Shown piece by piece: positions 60,494 to 64,000 of a DNA stretch of 64,000 nt. Made by a program: the position numbers and the translations under genes. Origin of the DNA: Paenibacillus pectinilyticus (GTDB taxonomy: Bacteria > Bacillota > Bacilli > Paenibacillales > NBRC-103111); the NCBI RefSeq assembly GCF_001700435.1, contig NZ_LYPC01000028.1:382288-446287 (forward strand). The letters are read 5' to 3'. Numbering within the stretch: the stretch's first letter is position 1; every line of letters begins with the position of its first letter. The notes beneath the pieces are model-generated. The model worked only from the letters and a program-made list of their open reading frames with translations, had not been told where the DNA came from and did no database searches.

Positions 60494-61154
60494 AAATAAA
60501 ATCAAAGTGCTCCTTGTGGATGATCAGACGCTGATCCGTCAAGGATTCGGGTATGTGATCGGGGTCCAAGATGATATGGAACTCGTAGGGGAAGCGGCTG
60601 ATGGGCAGGAAGCCCTAGAAATGGCCATTCTATATAAGCCAAATGTCATTCTCATGGATGTTCAAATGCCCCGTATGACAGGCATTGAAGCCACTCAGGC
60701 AATTCTGAGTCGTTTGCCGCAAACGAAAATCGTTATTTTAACAACCTTTAATGATAAAGAATACATTTACCAAGGCATTCGCGCAGGTGCTGTCGGCTAT
60801 TTATTAAAAGATGCTGAAGTGGAGGACATGCTGGGGACGATACGCGCAGTCTTTCGAGGTGAAGCTGTTTTCCGAACTGGTTTGGCGGCGGATGTGCTGT
60901 CGCGTGTAGCGGCTTCTGGCTTAACCGCTGCTGATTCTAATCAGGAATCGCTTCTAGCCGAACCGCTCACAGCAAGGGAAAAAGATATTTTACAGGAGAT
61001 GGCCTATGGGCTTCGCAATGACCAGATTGCTCAGAAGCTGATGATTTCCGAGGGGACTGTCAAAACACATGTCCATCATATTCTTCAGAAATTTGAAGTT
61101 GAAGATCGCACACAAGTCGTGGTTCTAGCTCTCCGCAATGGTTTGGTGAAATAG
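60477..61154 (+). CDS. LuxR/NarL-family response regulator
   Basis: 225 aa. Receiver with Asp16-Asp17 pocket, phospho-accepting Asp61 in VILMDVQMPRMTG, and LLKDAEVEDML. Linker about 130-155, then HTH LuxR domain: LTAREKDILQEMAYGLRNDQIAQKLMISEGTVKTHVHHILQKFEVEDRTQ (core MISEGTVKTHVHHILQKF). Second gene of the operon, start inside the kinase stop region. Likely binds palindromes in the 59,130-59,330 divergent region. Confidence 0.94.
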   Translation: MNMLTENKIKVLLVDDQTLIRQGFGYVIGVQDDMELVGEAADGQEALEMAILYKPNVILMDVQMPRMTGIEATQAILSRLPQTKIVILTTFNDKEYIYQGIRAGAVGYLLKDAEVEDMLGTIRAVFRGEAVFRTGLAADVLSRVAASGLTAADSNQESLLAEPLTAREKDILQEMAYGLRNDQIAQKLMISEGTVKTHVHHILQKFEVEDRTQVVVLALRNGLVK

Positions 61155-61178
61155 ACCCCACACATCACTCCGATAAAA

Positions 61179-61224
61179 AAATAGCACGCCATGATGCTTA
61201 TTCCCGCATCATGGCGTGCTATTT
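61179..61224. terminator. Bidirectional terminator, 19-bp perfect arms
   Basis: Arms 61179-61197 and 61206-61224 pair perfectly (core TAGCACGCCATGATGC) around an 8-nt loop; A-rich before and T-rich after, so it works both ways. Separates the two-component operon from the convergent DUF420 gene, with the right arm ending 6 nt before the stop at 61230. Confidence 0.9.
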
Positions 61225-61229
61225 ATCTT

Positions 61230-61685
61230 TTACAATCCAAAAATCGCATCAATCACTGGCTTGGTCGTTCCACCTGGATACATCACGTAAAGCAACACGT
61301 ATACAAGAACCCCAGTAGGAGCAGTCAGCAGCCATACAATAGCGGCAACTTTCCCGATTTTCTTATGTTTGAGAAACTTCTTCTTATACGCAAACCACAA
61401 TGTGATGAGGCCAAGAACGCCTCCAACTGTGGCCAAAGTAATATGAAAGAACAAGAACAGATGATAGGGTAGCTTCAGGCTGTCTGGTCCACCGAATGCT
61501 GTATTTCCTTCAAACAACGTACGAGACATGTAGATGATGAAAAAGGCCAGTGCGAAAATCGCGCCAAGAACCATCAGCTTTTCATGTGTATCGCGGTTTC
61601 CTTTGACAATATGATACCATCCGAAACCAACAAAAATGGCACTAATCACGATAAACATCGTGGAAATCGTAGGCAAAATGTGCAT
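61230..61685 (-). CDS. DUF420 membrane protein (YozB-like)
   Basis: 151 aa with four membrane spans. HILPTISTMFIVISAIFVGFGWYHIVKGNRDTHEKLMVLGAIFA (core NRDTHEKLMVLGAIFA) is the family signature, and YHLFLFFHITLATVGGVLGLITLWFAY (core LFLFFHITLAT) carries conserved His residues near the membrane. DUF420 genes are regularly near cytochrome c oxidase clusters, as here, and may help haem or copper insertion. Starts 16 nt downstream of ctaG stop. Confidence 0.9.
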   Translation of the reverse strand: MHILPTISTMFIVISAIFVGFGWYHIVKGNRDTHEKLMVLGAIFALAFFIIYMSRTLFEGNTAFGGPDSLKLPYHLFLFFHITLATVGGVLGLITLWFAYKKKFLKHKKIGKVAAIVWLLTAPTGVLVYVLLYVMYPGGTTKPVIDAIFGL

Positions 61686-61701
61686 CTTTCTAATCCTTTC
61701 T

Positions 61702-62559
61702 CTAAGCGCGATTCCAGCTCCCGCCTTGATTAGTCAAGCTTTCTTGAGAAGGAATTGGGTCCAATTCATCCTCATCTTTGCGCTCTCTTCGATACCAGCG
61801 GAAGAAGATATAAGCTAATGTAGAGGCGTATATGATCTCTTGCAATACTTTCATAATGACACCACCGAGCTGTTGATCATCCAAAGGAGATAAATGAGCA
61901 AAAGGTACGGTGACGCTGCCATACATATCATAAATAATCGAATCTGCGAAAATGATAAGGGCACACGCCGGTGTCAGCAAGACCCCATTCCCGAAAATAT
62001 ATGCCATTTTCTTCAGATCATTCAAGCCATTTAGCTCAGGCATTGGCGAGAACACGGGGAACCACATGAAGAAAGCTGTGATCAATAGCACGCTATGATA
62101 AACCAATAACCATACATCATTCACCATCAAGTAATCCATAATAAAAGGCATATGGTAAATGGAGAAAAGCATATTGAACATGAACAACGCAATTAGAGGT
62201 CTGGTGAAAAATGAAAATAAGCTACGAAACACGAGATTTTTCATGCATACACGTACCAACCATCCTGGTGTTCCTAACCAAATCAGGATAGGTACAATTA
62301 AATATAGAATCGTTTGTGACAGCATGTGCATACTGAACAAATAGTGATGACCAATATAGCTAATTGGACTTCCTTGCCCGACATAGAATAAGAAAAGCCC
62401 TGCGTAAAAGGAAAGCTGCTGTGTGATCGACAGTGGCTCTGATTTTGTGGAACTCCCATTCCCTTTCACGACAAATCGATTATAGCAATATCCGATCACA
62501 ACAACGATCAACAGTAAAACAGGATTCCACAAATCGAAAAATCCACCAATCTGACTCAT
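61702..62559 (-). CDS. ctaG: Cytochrome c oxidase assembly factor CtaG (caa3 type)
   Basis: 285 aa with seven predicted membrane spans. FYAGLFLFYVGQGSPISYIGHHYLFSMHMLSQTILYLIVPILIWLGTP has the family His residues (core YLFSMHMLSQTILYLIVP). FNMLFSIYHMPFIMDYLMVN and MWFPVFSPMPEL follow. Needed for caa3 oxidase formation in Bacillus. A GTTTTCGG/CCGAAAAC palindrome lies 118 nt upstream, suggesting a separate promoter. DUF420 gene follows, probably in the same mRNA. Confidence 0.92.
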   Translation of the reverse strand: MSQIGGFFDLWNPVLLLIVVVIGYCYNRFVVKGNGSSTKSEPLSITQQLSFYAGLFLFYVGQGSPISYIGHHYLFSMHMLSQTILYLIVPILIWLGTPGWLVRVCMKNLVFRSLFSFFTRPLIALFMFNMLFSIYHMPFIMDYLMVNDVWLLVYHSVLLITAFFMWFPVFSPMPELNGLNDLKKMAYIFGNGVLLTPACALIIFADSIIYDMYGSVTVPFAHLSPLDDQQLGGVIMKVLQEIIYASTLAYIFFRWYRRERKDEDELDPIPSQESLTNQGGSWNRA

Positions 62560-62676
62560 ACCTGCATCTATTCTCCTTTCGAGAGGAACATAATTTCAAT
62601 GAGAAAACCTCTATCGAGGCCATTTACAGATGTGCGACCGCGTTTAGAGGTAAGTTTTATCGCCAATAAGCAAGAC

Positions 62677-62695
62677 GTTTTCGGAAACCGAAAAC
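62677..62695. promoter_or_regulatory. 19-bp palindrome upstream of ctaG
   Basis: GTTTTCGG-AAA-CCGAAAAC, perfectly symmetric, midway between ctaG and the ctaF terminator. It may be an operator or small hairpin. No binding protein can be named. Confidence 0.4.
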
Positions 62696-62707
62696 TTATA
62701 CTTTCTT

Positions 62708-62750
62708 AAAAAAAGAGGAGGCACTTTGTCTAAACAAAGTTGCCTCTTCT
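62708..62750 (-). terminator. Terminator of the ctaDEF operon
   Basis: Minus-strand AAGAGGCAACTTTGT pairs with ACAAAGTGCCTCCTCTT over TTAG and runs into TTTTTTT, immediately after the ctaF stop at 62758. Confidence 0.88.
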
Positions 62751-62757
62751 TGCTTTC

Positions 62758-63075
62758 TTACCACCAGCACCAATATACAGCCATGAGCACGCCAGTTACA
62801 GCTACAAGTGCGCCGCCGCCGATAAAGATCAAAGGAAACAAATGACCTCTTTCTTTGGCATGCATCCAGAAAAGCAACTGAACAAGTGCTTGCACGATCC
62901 CTAAGGATACGATGAAAATTAAGATAAACGAACGATCCAAATCCCCGTAAAGTACGACAGCGAATGCCAACATGGTGAGAAGAATCGAAATAATGTAAGT
63001 CAAATAGTGATTTGTTGGTGAATCATGCTTTACTCGCTTGCTAGGTGCGGAAGTACCGTGAGAATTGCTACTCAT
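62758..63075 (-). CDS. ctaF: Cytochrome c oxidase subunit IV
   Basis: 105 aa, three membrane spans. Charged N-terminus of about 20 residues (SKRVKHDSPTNHYLTYI), TM at about 26-45, then DRSFILIFIVSLGIVQALVQLLFWMHAKERG (core VQLLFWMHAKERG), a typical subunit IV/CyoD-type stretch, and the last helix GGALVAVTGVLMAVYWCWW. Small accessory subunit of the caa3-type oxidase. The start lies 2 nt after the ctaE stop. Confidence 0.92.
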   Translation of the reverse strand: MSSNSHGTSAPSKRVKHDSPTNHYLTYIISILLTMLAFAVVLYGDLDRSFILIFIVSLGIVQALVQLLFWMHAKERGHLFPLIFIGGGALVAVTGVLMAVYWCWW

Positions 63076-63076
63076 C

Positions 63077-63691
63077 TTAGTGACCCACCTTCCCCATCAG
63101 ATAGACAACTGTAAAGATAAATACCCAGACTAAGTCAATAAAGTGCCAGTACAGCGAAGCTACATAAAACTTAGGAGCTGTAACAACTGTAAGACCTTTC
63201 TTAAGTCCTTGTAAAATCAACAGTGTAATCCAAGTAACACCGAATGCTACGTGAGCACCGTGGAAACCAACAAGCGTGTAGAACGAAGTTGAGAATGCAC
63301 TTGTCGTAAATTTGTGACCTTCATGCACGTACTCTCTAAACTCGTAAATCTCCATTCCTAAGAACGCAAGACCGAACAATACAGTTACTGCTAACCAAAA
63401 TAACAATTGGCCTAGCTTTTGACGGTGCATCGCCATAATCGCGAATACGCTCGTTAAACTACTAGTTAAAAGGATGAAAGTTGACCAACCAACTGTTTTG
63501 AGTTTGAACAGTTCATCGGCTGTTGGGCCATCCGGAACAGAGTTCCGAAGGGCAATATACGTTGCGAATAAGCAACCGAACAATACAACCTCTGCGCCAA
63601 GGAAAAGCCAAAAGCCAAGAACTTTATTTTTCCCTTCGAGGGTAGCCGTTTCCGGATTAGCAGGCAGTGCGCCCGTGTGATGACTACTCAT
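63077..63691 (-). CDS. ctaE: Cytochrome c oxidase subunit III
   Basis: 204 aa, five membrane spans, the five-helix form used in Bacillus oxidases. FWLFLGAEVVLFGCLFATYIALR (core FLGAEVVLFGCLFATY) and FYTLVGFHGAHVAFGVTWI (core GFHGAHVAFGV), and LYWHFIDLVWVFIFTVVYLMG (core WHFIDLVWVFIF) are all COX3 signatures. ATG overlaps the ctaD stop by 4 nt (63688-63691). Confidence 0.95.
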   Translation of the reverse strand: MSSHHTGALPANPETATLEGKNKVLGFWLFLGAEVVLFGCLFATYIALRNSVPDGPTADELFKLKTVGWSTFILLTSSLTSVFAIMAMHRQKLGQLLFWLAVTVLFGLAFLGMEIYEFREYVHEGHKFTTSAFSTSFYTLVGFHGAHVAFGVTWITLLILQGLKKGLTVVTAPKFYVASLYWHFIDLVWVFIFTVVYLMGKVGH

Positions 63692-64000
63692 GCCTTTACC
63701 CCCTTATGATCGTCTTCAAGTTCTTCCGGTTCAATATGCCAACCGTGGTCGTCGAATACCGAACGGCAGAACATAGCAATGAATGTAACGATGATCCCTG
63801 CGGCTGCAACATAGTAGTTTCTGTACATGAAGCCGAAACCAGCGATGAACAAACCAACAGACATAACAAGTGGCAAGATCGATGCCGATGGCATGTGGAT
63901 CGAACCGATTGGTTCAGCTGGTGTCATTTCTTTGTTACCAGCCATTTTTTCTTTCCAGAAAGCATCTAAGCCGCGAACAAGCGGAGTTTGTTTGAAGTTA
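63688..64000 (-). CDS. ctaD: Cytochrome c oxidase subunit I, C-terminal part (runs off window)
   Basis: The minus-strand frame is open from the window edge (63,999) to the stop at 63,688; an internal ATG at 63945 is not a gene start. The visible 104 codons read FKQTPLVRGLDAFWKEKMAG, then IHMPSASILPLVMSVGLFIAG, GFMYRNYYVAAAG and a cytosolic tail ending HIEPEELEDDHKG. This matches the C-terminal extension of Bacillus CtaD, where subunit I carries two extra membrane helices. Catalytic haem ligands lie outside the window. Order ctaD-ctaE-ctaF with 4-nt overlap confirms an oxidase operon. Confidence 0.88.
   Translation of the reverse strand, partial: NFKQTPLVRGLDAFWKEKMAGNKEMTPAEPIGSIHMPSASILPLVMSVGLFIAGFGFMYRNYYVAAAGIIVTFIAMFCRSVFDDHGWHIEPEELEDDHKGVKA

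Noticed and set aside
63688..63945. Separate 85-codon membrane gene starting at 63945
   Set aside because: The frame continues upstream to the window edge with subunit I sequence; it is the C-terminus of ctaD.

Overview
The window is a chromosomal segment of a low-to-mid GC, endospore-forming Firmicute, most likely Paenibacillus or a close relative. The signs are a GerA-type germination operon next to a YjcZ/SscA-like mini-gene, a caa3-type oxidase cluster with CtaG and a DUF420 protein, HelD, YesM/YesN-type two-component genes, abundant TTG starts with strong AGGAGG Shine-Dalgarno sites, and a GH51/GH2 sugar-utilisation complement. No rRNA, tRNA, CRISPR array, prophage or intact insertion sequence was found.

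Layout. 1-7.8 kb: 5' end of gltB (minus), an HD-domain phosphohydrolase, thymidine kinase, a processive-type glycosyltransferase, a small membrane protein, a BNR-repeat lipoprotein, and an M23 peptidase coupled to a bactofilin. 7.8-15.9 kb: a sulfonate/nitrate-type ABC importer, a DUF445 protein, an HD hydrolase translationally coupled to a TrmB-like regulator with a low-complexity tail, a Fur-controlled flavodoxin and an MgtC protein. 16-20.7 kb: a five-gene unit (secreted protein, ABC-2 ATPase and permease, histidine kinase, OmpR regulator). 20.8-32.9 kb: the germination operon (order B-A-C), HelD, a COG4586/4587/3694-type exporter, an LTA-synthase-like sulfatase and a small cytochrome c lipoprotein. 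33-41 kb: GH51 arabinofuranosidase divergent from an ArsR-type regulator, DUF1003, MATE, AraC, MFS and AIM24 genes.

41-56.4 kb is a long minus-strand carbohydrate locus: a six-hairpin glycosidase, a YesM/YesN pair, a three-gene sugar ABC importer, GH2 beta-galactosidase, an SDR oxidoreductase, and two GcvPA/GcvPB-like PLP proteins. The GcvP pair is the most unusual content of the window: no gcvT or gcvH is near, it follows the sugar genes without an evident terminator, and the hallmark P-protein motifs are changed in both subunits. 56.9-64 kb: an ABC-2 exporter divergent from a NarL-type two-component pair, then the cytochrome c oxidase genes ctaD (3' end), ctaE, ctaF, ctaG and a DUF420 protein.

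Intergenic DNA is rich in repeats. Two copies of a 183-bp element with inverted termini lie 25 kb apart. There are tandem arrays of 113-bp and 111-bp units carrying stem-loops, two independent 39-bp tandem arrays, palindromes built on CCTGCA, and G-rich low-complexity tracts. Predicted regulatory sites include a near-perfect Fur box at the flavodoxin promoter, cre-like sites at the two sugar operon promoters, a cre-like palindrome above the gltB promoter, and direct-repeat operators at the arabinofuranosidase promoter.
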